From Methylobacterium currus (GTDB lineage: Bacteria > Pseudomonadota > Alphaproteobacteria > Rhizobiales > Beijerinckiaceae): 64,000 bases of DNA. Shown here piece by piece: positions 7,435-15,684 of the stretch; the stretch's first letter is position 1; every line of letters starts with the position of its first letter. The stretch lies in contig NZ_CP028843.1 of assembly GCF_003058325.1 (NCBI RefSeq), positions 1,107,501-1,171,500 on the forward strand. Direction: 5' to 3'. Under the pieces are notes generated by a model. The model was not told the origin of the DNA, made no database searches, and saw only the letters and a program-made list of their open reading frames with translations. The translations under genes were made by a program, and so were the position numbers.

Positions 7435-9453
7435 ATGGGCGAACCGGACGTCAAGCGGGACAAGCCGTGGATCATCCGCACCTATGCGGGCCATTCCACG
7501 GCAGCGGAATCGAACGCGCTCTACCGCGGCAACCTCGCCAAGGGACAGACCGGCCTCTCGGTCGCCTTCGACCTGCCGACGCAGACCGGTTACGACCCCG
7601 ACCACGAGCTCGCCCGCGGCGAGGTCGGCAAGGTCGGCGTCTCGATCGCGCATCTCGGCGACATGCGGACCCTGTTCCAGGACATCCCGCTCGCCCAGAT
7701 GAACACCTCGATGACCATCAACGCCACGGCCCCCTGGCTGCTGGCCTTGTACCTCGCGGTGGCCGAGGAGCAGGGGGCGCCGTTCTCGGCCCTCCAGGGA
7801 ACGACCCAGAACGACATCATCAAGGAATACTTGTCGCGGGGCACCTACGTCTTCCCGCCGGGGCCGTCCTTGCGGCTCACCAAGGACGTGATCCTGTTCA
7901 CGACGAGCCAGGTTCCGAAGTGGAACCCGATGAACGTCTGCTCCTATCACCTGCAGGAGGCGGGGGCGACGCCGGTCCAGGAGCTGTCCTACGCGCTGGC
8001 GGTCGCCATCGCGGTCCTCGACACGGTGCGGGACGATCCCGCTTTCGACGAGGCGAGCTTCGCCGACGTGGTCGGGCGCATCTCGTTCTTCGTCAATGCG
8101 GGCCTGCGCTTCGTCACCGAGATCTGCAAGATGCGGGCCTTCTGCGATCTCTGGGACGAGATCACCCGCGACCGCTACGGCATCGACGACCCGCGGAAGC
8201 GCATCTTCCGCTACGGCGTCCAGGTGAACTCTTTGGGCCTCACCGAGCAGCAGCCCGAGAACAACGTCCACCGCATCCTGATCGAGATGCTGGCCGTCAC
8301 GCTCTCGAAGCGCGCCCGCGCCCGCGCGGTGCAGCTGCCGGCCTGGAACGAGGCGCTCGGCCTGCCGCGCCCCTGGGACCAGCAATGGTCGATGCGGATG
8401 CAGCAGATCCTCGCCTTCGAGACCGACCTGCTCGAATACGACGACATCTTCGACGGCTCGGTCGTGATCGACGCCAAGGTCGAGGCCTTGAAGGCCGAGA
8501 CCCGGGCGGAGCTGGCCCGGATCGGGGCGCTCGGCGGCGCGGTGGCGGCGATCGAGACCGGCCTGATGAAGCGGGCGCTGGTCGAGTCGAACGCCAGGCG
8601 CATCGCCGCGATCGAGCGCGGCGAGCAGGTCGTGGTCGGCGTCAACAAGTTCCAGAACGGCGAGCCCTCGCCGCTCACCGCCGGGGACGGGGCGATCTTC
8701 ACCGTCTCGGAGACGGTCGAGATGGAGGCGCAGACCCGCATCAAGGCCTGGCGCAGCCAGCGCGATGCGGCCGCGGTCGCGGCATCCCTTGACGCGCTCG
8801 AAGCCGCGGCCCGCGAGGGCCGCAACGTGATGCCGGCCTCGATCGCCTGCGCCAAGGCCGGCGTGACCACCGGCGAGTGGGGCGAGCGCCTGCGCCAGGT
8901 CTTCGGCGAGTACCGCGCGCCGACCGGCGTGACGCCGGAGACCGTCACCTCGGGGGCGGCCGAGGAGGCACGCCTGCTCATCGCCGATCTCGGCGAGCGC
9001 CTAGGGGAGGCGCCGAAGCTCGTCGTCGGCAAGCCCGGCCTCGACGGCCACTCGAACGGCGCCGAGCAGATCGCGCTGCGCGCCCGCGACGTCGGCTTCG
9101 ACGTGACCTATGACGGCATCCGCCAGACCCCGGCCGAGATCGTCGCCAAGGCGCGCGAACGCAACGCCCACATCATCGGCCTGTCGATCCTGTCGGGCTC
9201 GCACGTGCCGCTGGTGCGCGAGGTCCGGGCGCGGTTGCGCCAGGAAGGCCTCGACCACATCCCGGTCGTCGTCGGCGGCATCATCTCGTCCGAGGACGAG
9301 CTGGTGCTGAAGAACATGGGCGTGGCCGCGATCTACACGCCGAAGGACTACGCCCTCGACACGATCATGGTCGGCCTCGCCAAGGTGGTCGAACGGTCGA
9401 TCGCCCGGCGCGAGGCGGAAGGCGCGGCCCCGCGGCGGGAAGAGGTGTTCTGA
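7435..9453 (+). CDS. ecm: Ethylmalonyl-CoA mutase (coenzyme B12-dependent)
   Basis: Converts (2R)-ethylmalonyl-CoA to (2S)-methylsuccinyl-CoA, the signature mutase of the ethylmalonyl-CoA pathway; also known as MeaA in Methylobacterium. The 672-residue protein has an N-terminal acyl-CoA mutase barrel (about 10-510; YAGHSTAAESN, LPTQTGYDPD, QGTTQNDIIKEY) and a C-terminal cobalamin-binding domain (about 540-660) with the DxHxxG box as DGHSNG, followed by SILSGSH and GGIIS. Ecm is shorter at the N-terminus than methylmalonyl-CoA mutases, as here. The ATG at 7435 follows GGGCGAGGG; an upstream frame to 7360 lacks support. The gene diverges from ccr and ends before a strong bidirectional terminator. 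Confidence 0.97.
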   Translation: MGEPDVKRDKPWIIRTYAGHSTAAESNALYRGNLAKGQTGLSVAFDLPTQTGYDPDHELARGEVGKVGVSIAHLGDMRTLFQDIPLAQMNTSMTINATAPWLLALYLAVAEEQGAPFSALQGTTQNDIIKEYLSRGTYVFPPGPSLRLTKDVILFTTSQVPKWNPMNVCSYHLQEAGATPVQELSYALAVAIAVLDTVRDDPAFDEASFADVVGRISFFVNAGLRFVTEICKMRAFCDLWDEITRDRYGIDDPRKRIFRYGVQVNSLGLTEQQPENNVHRILIEMLAVTLSKRARARAVQLPAWNEALGLPRPWDQQWSMRMQQILAFETDLLEYDDIFDGSVVIDAKVEALKAETRAELARIGALGGAVAAIETGLMKRALVESNARRIAAIERGEQVVVGVNKFQNGEPSPLTAGDGAIFTVSETVEMEAQTRIKAWRSQRDAAAVAASLDALEAAAREGRNVMPASIACAKAGVTTGEWGERLRQVFGEYRAPTGVTPETVTSGAAEEARLLIADLGERLGEAPKLVVGKPGLDGHSNGAEQIALRARDVGFDVTYDGIRQTPAEIVAKARERNAHIIGLSILSGSHVPLVREVRARLRQEGLDHIPVVVGGIISSEDELVLKNMGVAAIYTPKDYALDTIMVGLAKVVERSIARREAEGAAPRREEVF

Positions 9454-9580
9454 CGCGGGTATGTACCGGGGGGAGGGCGGATCCGGCTTTCCCGGGGAAT
9501 ACGACCCGGCCGCCCTCGGATGGATGCGGGTGATCGCCATTCCGCGTGGCCCGGTCTGCTGATCCGGGCGGATGCGACGA

Positions 9581-9618
9581 AAAGGCCCGCCGCCTCGATC
9601 CCGAGGCGGCGGGCCTTT
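9581..9618. terminator. Bidirectional intrinsic terminator between ecm and the autotransporter
   Basis: A perfect 17-bp inverted repeat (9581-9597 and 9602-9618) with a four-base loop. The arms run AAAGGCCCGCCGCCTCG and end in AAA/TTT on both sides. It sits between two convergent genes and should stop transcripts from either side. Confidence 0.85.
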
Positions 9619-9631
9619 CCTTGTCAGCGCG

Positions 9632-12600
9632 TCAGAACCGATACGTGAAGTTGCCCTTCACCGCATGGTCCTGCGCCCGCTCGCCGGCCTGGCCGGTATA
9701 GGACAGGCCGAGGGTTGCCGCCGGGGAGAAAGCCCAGTCGATCCCGGCTTGCGCCACCATCGCGTCGCGGTTGATCGGCACGCCGGCGACCAGGAAGCCG
9801 GTCTGGCCGGCCCCGAAGGCGAGGAGGGCCTTCGGCACCACGTCGCCATAGGCCCGGCGCCAGCCGACGAGGCCGGTGAGGGTCACGGGCAGGTCGGCCG
9901 AGAGCCGGGTCGAGCCACGCACGCCGACCGTGGTGGCGGCCAGATCGTTGTCGCGGCAGAGACCCGACAGGGCTGCCGGGCCGCCGCGCTCGGCGAACGC
10001 GTCCTGGCCGATGCGGATCGCAGCGGCGCCGACGAAGGGCTCGATCGACGCCGCCCCGAAGGCCACCCGGTAGCCGACCTCGCCGAAGACCTGCGCGGTG
10101 AGGCCGCCGTAGCGGGCATTCAGCCCCTGAGCGAAGCCGGGGGCCAGGATGCTGCGCCGGAGCGACAGGCTGTTGCCGCCGGCGACGCCGCCGAAGCGCA
10201 GGGCGACGGGACCCAGCACCGTGCCGGCATAGAGGCCGCCGAAGCCGCTCTCGATCACGCCCGAGGAGGCGCGGCCGGTTCCGTCGAGGCTGGTATTGGT
10301 GTAGCCGCCGGCGACGCCGAGGCGCCAGCCGCCCGGCAGCCCGCCGAGATCGAGCCGCGTATCGGCACCGAGAACGAAGCCGCTGATCTGCCGCGACAGC
10401 GAGGCGGCGTTGCCGTCGCCCCGCGTGCGGCCGAAGGCGCCGAAGCCCTGGCCCCACACGGCATAGGCGCGCGGCTCGACGAGTTGCGCCGGCACCTGGG
10501 CCGGCGGTGCGACCCGGCCCGGCAGGTCGGCGGAATAGGCCGCCGGGAGATTCGAGGCGGAGACGCCCGGGAAGACCGGCGCGTCGGTGAGACCGTCCCG
10601 GCGCAGCCGGTCGAGGATCGCCTCGCGCACGAAGAACGCGGTCTCGAACTGCGCCGTCACGGCGCTGGCATGGACCTCGCCCGACAGGGAGGCGAAGGCG
10701 CTGCGGGCCGCTCCCGCATCGGTGTTGACCAGCACGGTCTCGTAGAGCGGGTTGCCGAAGCCCAAGCGCTCGATCGCCCCACCCGTCACCGCCTGGTTGC
10801 GGGAGGCGCCGATCGACGCGAAGGTCGTGGCGTTGCGCCCGAGGGTCAGGCCGACGCGGGTCGGGTCGTAGTCGAGGCTCGCGCCGATGAAGGTATAGCC
10901 GGGCGTGGCGGCGTCGAACCGGCCGGTGATCCCTTGCGCCGCCGACAGGATGGTCGTGCGCTGGCCCAAAAGCCCACGCAACGCTCCGGGGCTCAGGGGA
11001 GTGCCGGTCCCCTCGGCCGCGACCGTCACGGTGCCGCCGTCGATCCGCGCCGTGCCGGTGGCGCTGATGCGGTCGCTGCGCCCGGGTGCCACCTCGACGG
11101 CGTAGAGCGAGCCTTGGGCGAAGCTCACATTGCCGGCGACGGTGAGCGTGCCGATGCTGTTGCCCGGCGCCACCGTACCGCCCGAGCGGAGGCTAAGCCC
11201 GCCGAGCGTGCCGGTGCCTCCGAGTGTGCCGCCCGCATTCACGGTGGCGATCGAGGTGATCGACCCGTTGACGGCGAGCAATCCGCCATTCACCTCGGTC
11301 GCGCCCGTAAAGGTGCTGGCCCCGGTGAGGATCAGCGCGCCGTCCCCGGCCTTGGTCAGCCCGCCCTGGTAGGTGCGGGCGAGGAAGGCCCGGTCGCGCG
11401 CCTCGCGGTAGGTGTACTCCACTTGGCTGTCGGCGGTCGCGCCCGGCGGCAGGCCGTCGCTCCAGCCGCGGGCGGCCTTGTCCTGCAGCCAGGTCGCGTG
11501 TTCGGCGCTGCCCTCCACCTGGCGCTGACGGAGCGCCGCGTCCGAGATGTCGTTCGACCAGGTGTCGACCGTGCCCCCCGGCAGGGTGGCGGCGAAGCGG
11601 CCCAGGAACTGGCCCGGACCGTTCATCGCCCGGCCGAGGTCGATCTTGCCCCAGCCGAAGGTCTCGTTCGGCCGGTCGGCCGGGCCGCTGCCGAGATGGG
11701 TCGCGGTGGTGAGCAGCACGTCGCGCGCCTGCTCGTTGGTCATGTAGGGGTAGCGCTCCATCACCAGCGCCAGCGCGCCGGTGACGTGGGGCGCCGACAT
11801 CGAGGTGCCGCTCTTGGTGCCGTAGCCAGCCACCCCGGTGGTCGAGGTGACGGTGCTCAGAATGCCGCGGCCGGGCGCGGCGACGCACCAGTACTTGGCG
11901 AGCCCGCAGCGGTTGAACGCCGTGCCATCGTCGATGGTCAGGCCGGACGCCGCGATCCAGCGCGATTCGAGGTCGGGCTCGAAATAGGGCAGGGCGGTCC
12001 GCACCGTCGGGTTGTTCACCCCGGCATTGCCGGCGGCGAAGACCATGATCGTGCCGGATTGCCGGGCGGTCTCGGCGACGGCGTCGAGCCAGTCGGGCCG
12101 GCCCTGGAACTTGGCGTAGCCGGCAGCGACCCCGGCGAGGGTGTTGTAGTTCTCGGATGGCGGCGGGCTGCCCCAGGACGAGTTGATCGCCCGCGCGCCG
12201 GCGGCCGCCAGGCTGCCGTAGGCGGCCTTGAAGTAGGTGTAGTCCTGGTTGGCGCCGTAGATCGACGAATCGGTGGCGTTGGTGTTGGTGGCGAGCAGGG
12301 TGGCGCCGAAGGCGACGCCATGCATGCCGGCGCCGTCGCGCCGCGCCACGATGGTGCCGTCGACATGGGTGCCGTGGTCGTCGTTGGTGCCCCGGATCCA
12401 GGTGCCCGGCACCGAGAACGGGCTGCCGGCCGAGAACAGGTCGCTGCGGACGCCCGCGGCGGTCTCGTAGCGGTAGCCGTTCGCCAGGTAGGTGCCCTGG
12501 ACGGTCAGCGGCGTCACCTGACCGGCGAAGTCCGGATGGGTGGCGAGGAAGCCGGAATCGACCGAGCCGACCACGACGCCGCGGCCGGTGATGCCGCGTG

Positions 12601-12799
12601 CATAGGCTTGGTCGGCCCGCATCGAGGTCAGGCCCCAGTCGCCGAGATATTCCGGCGTCCGCCAGCTCGCCGCATCGCCGGGGCGTCCCGGATCCTGGGT
12701 GCCGGCCGACTGCGCCAGCGCCGCGTAGGAGATCGTCGAGCAGAGAAGCGAGATCAGGCCGCGGGCGGCCATCGCCTTACGTTGCGATCGTGTCTGCAT
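9632..12799 (-). CDS. Subtilisin-like (S8) serine protease autotransporter
   Basis: A type Va autotransporter of 1055 residues. An N-terminal signal peptide (about 1-30, ending ALAQ) is followed by an S8 protease domain (about 45-395) with an intact triad: D81 in VGSVDSG, H142 in DHGTHVDG and S333 in GTSMSAPHV, plus the oxyanion-hole Asn in FAAGN. A passenger stem with beta-helix autotransporter repeats follows (about 475-640; GDGALILTG, GTLGGTGTL, SGGTVAPGNSIGTL), then the C-terminal beta-barrel domain (about 770-1055) ending in FTYRF, with the expected terminal Phe. The protease is probably displayed at or released from the cell surface. No clear ribosome-binding site precedes the ATG. The gene is alone, with a terminator downstream and another hairpin upstream. 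Confidence 0.94.
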   Translation of the reverse strand: MQTRSQRKAMAARGLISLLCSTISYAALAQSAGTQDPGRPGDAASWRTPEYLGDWGLTSMRADQAYARGITGRGVVVGSVDSGFLATHPDFAGQVTPLTVQGTYLANGYRYETAAGVRSDLFSAGSPFSVPGTWIRGTNDDHGTHVDGTIVARRDGAGMHGVAFGATLLATNTNATDSSIYGANQDYTYFKAAYGSLAAAGARAINSSWGSPPPSENYNTLAGVAAGYAKFQGRPDWLDAVAETARQSGTIMVFAAGNAGVNNPTVRTALPYFEPDLESRWIAASGLTIDDGTAFNRCGLAKYWCVAAPGRGILSTVTSTTGVAGYGTKSGTSMSAPHVTGALALVMERYPYMTNEQARDVLLTTATHLGSGPADRPNETFGWGKIDLGRAMNGPGQFLGRFAATLPGGTVDTWSNDISDAALRQRQVEGSAEHATWLQDKAARGWSDGLPPGATADSQVEYTYREARDRAFLARTYQGGLTKAGDGALILTGASTFTGATEVNGGLLAVNGSITSIATVNAGGTLGGTGTLGGLSLRSGGTVAPGNSIGTLTVAGNVSFAQGSLYAVEVAPGRSDRISATGTARIDGGTVTVAAEGTGTPLSPGALRGLLGQRTTILSAAQGITGRFDAATPGYTFIGASLDYDPTRVGLTLGRNATTFASIGASRNQAVTGGAIERLGFGNPLYETVLVNTDAGAARSAFASLSGEVHASAVTAQFETAFFVREAILDRLRRDGLTDAPVFPGVSASNLPAAYSADLPGRVAPPAQVPAQLVEPRAYAVWGQGFGAFGRTRGDGNAASLSRQISGFVLGADTRLDLGGLPGGWRLGVAGGYTNTSLDGTGRASSGVIESGFGGLYAGTVLGPVALRFGGVAGGNSLSLRRSILAPGFAQGLNARYGGLTAQVFGEVGYRVAFGAASIEPFVGAAAIRIGQDAFAERGGPAALSGLCRDNDLAATTVGVRGSTRLSADLPVTLTGLVGWRRAYGDVVPKALLAFGAGQTGFLVAGVPINRDAMVAQAGIDWAFSPAATLGLSYTGQAGERAQDHAVKGNFTYRF

Positions 12800-12896
12800 T
12801 TTTCGTCAAATTGCCTCGATGTGGCGTGGCCTTTTCCGACTTCTTCTTCGGTCAAGGCACGCCTGAGCGCTGACGGCGATGCTAGCCGCGAAAAAG

Positions 12897-12929
12897 CCCG
12901 ATTGGGGCCGTGAACGGGCCCCGATCGGG
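12897..12929 (-). terminator. Intrinsic terminator structure in the autotransporter leader
   Basis: A 13-bp stem with one G-T pair (12897-12909 and 12917-12929) and a seven-base loop. Read on the minus strand it is followed at once by CTTTTT, the arrangement of a Rho-independent terminator. It lies 98 bases upstream of the autotransporter ATG and points toward it. The nearest upstream minus-strand gene starts at 15580, so it may be an attenuator or the end of a short transcript. Confidence 0.6.
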
Positions 12930-13045
12930 TATTTCCGGCATGCCGTGGCAGAAACATCACGAAACCGATGCGCCCGGGCATCCAGGGCGGGAACGGATAC
13001 CCCTTGGGAGCATTGAGCCGGGCATTCCCGTCGCGAGGTGCCGGC

Positions 13046-13937
13046 ATGACCCAGCAGATCCCGATCGGCCCCGAATCGGTCTTCGACGAGCCCGCCGGCC
13101 CGGACGGCACCCATGGCCTGAGGCCGGATCTCGCCTATCAGCGCCACGCCATCGTCAACGTCGCCTATCTGGGCGCGCCCGGGGCCGGCGACCGCGGCTG
13201 GGTGCTGGTCGATGCCGGGACCATCGGCTCGCGCGGCGCGATTCGATCGGCCGCCGCGGCCCGGTTCGGCGCGGGCGCCCGGCCGGCCGGCCGCGATCGT
13301 GCTCACCCACGGCCATTTCGACCATGTCGGGGTGCTCGAGAACTTGGCCGAGGCCTGGGACGTCCCGGTCTGGGCCCATCCGCTGGAGCGCCCCTATCTC
13401 GACGGCAGCGCCGCCTATCCGGCCCCGGATCCGGGCGTCGGCGGCGGCCTCGTCGCGCGGCTCTCGCCGCTCTTCCCGACGCGGCCGGTCGATGTCGGCA
13501 CCCGCCTGCACCTGCTGCCGGAGGATGGCAGCGTGCCGCCGCTGCCGGGCTGGCGCTGGATCCACACGCCGGGTCATTCCCCCGGCCACGTCTCGCTCTG
13601 GCGCGCCGCCGACCGGACGCTCATCGCGGGCGACGCCTTCGTCACCACGGCGCAGGAATCGGTCTACGCCGTCGCGACCCAGGCGCCCGAGATGCACGGG
13701 CCGCCGCGCTACCTCACTACCGACTGGGAGGCCGCCGGGCGCTCGGTCGAGGTGCTGGCGCAGCTCGAACCCGAGCTGGCTCTGACCGGCCACGGCCGGC
13801 CCCTGCACGGCCCGGGCCTGCGCCAGGCCCTGCACGACCTCGCCCGCGACTTCGGGACGGTGGCGGTGCCGGAGACCGGGCATTACGTCGAGGCGCCGGT
13901 CCGCACCGGCGACCCGGAGGCGACCCGCACAGCTTGA
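13046..13937 (+). pseudogene. Metallo-beta-lactamase-fold hydrolase, frameshifted
   Basis: Two overlapping frames together encode one MBL-fold hydrolase. The first (from ATG 13046) reads MTQQIPIGPESVF, then VNVAYLG and WVLVDAGTIGSR, the first strands of the fold. The second begins near 13280 and carries the metal motif THGHFDHVG, then HTPGHSPGHVSLW, the metal-bridging Asp in AGDAF and a late His in TGHGRPLHG, ending at TGA 13935. The switch of +1 falls in CCGG repeated three times plus CC (13279-13292). Removing one CCGG unit would restore a continuous protein of about 296 residues with ARPAAIVLTHGH across the join. So the gene is either broken by tetranucleotide slippage, phase-variable, or misassembled. 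The substrate is unknown. It has no close partner genes. Confidence 0.8.
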
Positions 13938-14027
13938 GCGGATCTCTCCCCGCTATCCACATCGTGCCGCCGGCCGGCTCTCGATGCGCGAACGCAGCTT
14001 GACCGGGACGGCCTCGCCGTGGCTTGT

Positions 14028-14048
14028 TCACGTTATGTTCTAACGTGA
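14028..14048. promoter_or_regulatory. Inverted repeat upstream of a small gene
   Basis: TCACGTTA-TGTTC-TAACGTGA, a perfect 8+8 inverted repeat with a five-base centre, sits 42 bases before the ATG at 14090 and about 90 bases after the MBL-fold gene. Its position and symmetry fit an operator of a dimeric regulator, or less likely a weak hairpin. Confidence 0.45.
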
Positions 14049-14089
14049 GTCGGCGGCGGCCGGCGACGTGCAGCGGTGAGCCAGGAACC

Positions 14090-14320
14090 ATGAGTCACGA
14101 GCCGGCGGAACGACGGGACGGGAGAGCACCCGGCGTCGAGACGATCGCCGTCGCCTACCTCACCGCCGCCGGGGGCGATGCCGGCCTGGCGTTGCGCCGG
14201 GCGATCGCCGATGCACTGGCCGATCTCGGCGAGGCCGAGCGGCGCACCCGCCAGCGGGACCGGCTGATCTCGCGCGGCTATGTGCGGGCGGGACCGATCG
14301 GGCGGGGTGACTGGCCCTGA
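14090..14320 (+). CDS. Small hypothetical protein (76 aa)
   Basis: I do not recognise this protein. The ATG at 14090 follows CCAGGAACC, a reasonable ribosome-binding site. The 76 residues are soluble and helical in character, with an Ala/Asp-rich central helix (ALRRAIADALADLGEAERR) and a basic tail (RLISRGYVRAGPIGRG). There is no signal peptide or membrane segment. A perfect inverted repeat stands just upstream. The next small gene follows on the same strand after 144 bases. A longer frame back to 14024 exists but would cover the inverted repeat. Confidence 0.55.
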   Translation: MSHEPAERRDGRAPGVETIAVAYLTAAGGDAGLALRRAIADALADLGEAERRTRQRDRLISRGYVRAGPIGRGDWP

Positions 14321-14464
14321 TGCCGCCCGGACGCTCCCTGTTCGACGGGGAAAGGTGGCGCGACCCTGTCCCGCTCGACCGCCACCCTGCGCGCCGCGTG
14401 CGCGCCGGCACAGTGAACGCGCCCCCGCAGGACTAATCAGAGATCAGGCAACAGGACGCACGCC

Positions 14465-14743
14465 ATGTCCGACACCGCCATGACCCAGCCCCTCATGACC
14501 CAGCCCCTCCTGTCCGCTCGCGCCGAGCTGATCCGCTACGACATCCGCCGCGACCGCGCCGGCTGGACGGTCTACGACGTGCGCTCCGGCGCCATCGCGG
14601 TGATCGACGAGGTGCTGCAGGTCGGCCTCGACATGGACGAGGCCGACGCGGTGGCGGATGCGCTGAGCACCGAACCCCCATCCGCCTCGCTCGCCGGGAT
14701 CATGCCCCGCTTCGCGTGGTTCCAGGCCCCTGCCAGGCCTTGA
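14465..14743 (+). CDS. Small hypothetical protein (92 aa) with duplicated start region
   Basis: I do not recognise this protein. After an N-terminal segment MSDTAMTQPLMTQPLL, produced by a 15-base tandem duplication that includes an ATG (14480-14494 and 14495-14509), the body reads LIRYDIRRDRAGWTVYDVR, then IAVIDEVLQVGLDMDEADAVADAL. This looks like a short alpha/beta domain of the kind found in many small Rhizobiales proteins of unknown role. Because of the duplication there are three in-frame ATG codons (14465, 14480, 14495) and the true start is uncertain; the first has CAGGAC upstream. The 3' end and stop codon lie inside a 22-base tandem repeat. Confidence 0.6.
   Translation: MSDTAMTQPLMTQPLLSARAELIRYDIRRDRAGWTVYDVRSGAIAVIDEVLQVGLDMDEADAVADALSTEPPSASLAGIMPRFAWFQAPARP
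14480..14509 (+). repeat. 15-base tandem duplication including a start codon
   Basis: ATGACCCAGCCCCTC occurs twice in a row (14480-14494, 14495-14509), in frame, doubling MTQPL at the N-terminus of the 92-residue protein. Confidence 0.95.
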
Positions 14744-14821
14744 GCAGGCCCCTGCCAGGCCCTGACCAAGGCACCGCCAGGCCCTGATCAAGCCCTGATC
14801 AAGCCCCGGCGAGCCCCTGAG
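14723..14821 (+). repeat. 22-base tandem repeat over a gene end
   Basis: Units at 14723-14744, 14745-14766 and 14767-14788, a half unit at 14789-14799 and a diverged unit at 14800-14821 share CAGGCCC and GCCAGGCCCTGA blocks. The first unit contains the TGA of the 92-residue gene; the last ends four bases before the glycerophosphodiesterase stop codon. Confidence 0.85.
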
Positions 14822-14824
14822 CGG

Positions 14825-15580
14825 TCAGGCCCGGAAGCCCTCGAACACCATCTGGTCGGCATGCGCCCGCGCGAGCCGCACCTGCGCCTCATTCCGCACG
14901 GTCCAGGTCATCACCGGCATGCGGCCGAGCAGGCGGCAGAGATGCGTCGCGGCGTTGGGCAGGTCGTCGACGCGCCAGGACAGGAAGTCCGGCCGGCTCT
15001 CGGAAACGTGCAGCAGGTTCGCGAGGCCGTGCCGTTGCGCCTCGGTGAGGGAGGCGTAGGACGGGTCGTCGTGGTGGCTCTCCGCCACGATGCCGCGCGG
15101 AATCCCAGGCGCGAGCTCGGCGAGCGCCCCGACGATCGCCGGGTCGAAGGATTTCAGCGCCAGCGGGCCGTCATAGGCGGCGACGACCTCGGCGGTGCGG
15201 CGGGCCAGCGCGAGATCGCCGTCGAACCGGGTCTTCACCTCGACGACGAGCGGCGTGCGGCCGGCGATCCTTTTGAGGAACTCCGCCAGGGTGGGGACGT
15301 GCTCGGCGCTGCCGAGCACCGTCAGTCGCCCGAGGTCGGCGGCGTCGCGCTCGCGCACGAGGCCGTCGGCCCCGGTGAGCCGGCCGAGGCCGGCATCGTG
15401 GAAGACCATCGCCTCGCCGTCCCGGCTGAGCTGGACGTCGCACTCGATCGCGTAGCCGCCGGCGATCGCGGCCTCGGCCGCCGCGAACGTGTTCTCGGGG
15501 ATGCCCGCATTGCGGTCGTGCAGGCCCCGATGGGCGATCGGGCGGGCGGTCAGCCAGTCGGGGGCGAGGCGGTCGGTCAT
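14825..15580 (-). CDS. Glycerophosphodiester phosphodiesterase
   Basis: Hydrolyses glycerophosphodiesters to sn-glycerol 3-phosphate and an alcohol. The 251-residue protein is a GDPD-fold TIM barrel: AHRGLHD and PENTFAAAEAAI at the N-terminus, ECDVQLSRDGEAMVFHD with catalytic Glu, Asp and His, then VVEVKTRF and a C-terminal MTWTVRN. There is no signal peptide, so it is a cytoplasmic form. The ATG at 15580 starts directly before the barrel; a longer frame to 15637 would read through a palindromic intergenic element and is unlikely. It lies 104 bases downstream of ridA on the same strand, separated by two stem-loops, so it is either a weakly coupled second gene or separately transcribed. Confidence 0.92.
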   Translation of the reverse strand: MTDRLAPDWLTARPIAHRGLHDRNAGIPENTFAAAEAAIAGGYAIECDVQLSRDGEAMVFHDAGLGRLTGADGLVRERDAADLGRLTVLGSAEHVPTLAEFLKRIAGRTPLVVEVKTRFDGDLALARRTAEVVAAYDGPLALKSFDPAIVGALAELAPGIPRGIVAESHHDDPSYASLTEAQRHGLANLLHVSESRPDFLSWRVDDLPNAATHLCRLLGRMPVMTWTVRNEAQVRLARAHADQMVFEGFRA

Positions 15581-15608
15581 CAAAGCATCTTCCGACGAAG
15601 TGGGCACC

Positions 15609-15635
15609 GGTTCGTCGCAGAAAATGCGACGAACC
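15609..15635. repeat. Palindromic intergenic element, REP-like
   Basis: GGTTCGTCGCA (15609-15619) and its complement TGCGACGAACC (15625-15635) with a GAAAA centre. Together with the flanking GCATCTTCCGACGAAGTGGG it resembles short palindromic elements I recall as scattered between genes in many Rhizobiales. It lies upstream of the glycerophosphodiesterase start. Confidence 0.5.
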
Positions 15636-15641
15636 AAAGAT

Positions 15642-15684
15642 CGAGATCAGGGCCCGGTCGCAGCGCGACCGGGCCCTGATCTCG
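15642..15684 (-). terminator. Long perfect hairpin directly after ridA
   Basis: A 20-bp perfect stem (15642-15661 and 15665-15684) with a three-base loop begins at the base after the ridA stop codon. The arm is CGAGATCAGGGCCCGGTCGC. No long T run follows on either strand, so it may act as a terminator, an RNA stabiliser or both. Confidence 0.7.

Noticed and set aside
9572..12913. An open frame of over 1100 codons on the plus strand opposite the autotransporter
   Set aside because: It is the antisense shadow of a GC-rich gene: composition is Arg/Gly/Ala dominated, no domain is visible, and the minus strand carries a full protease autotransporter with catalytic residues.
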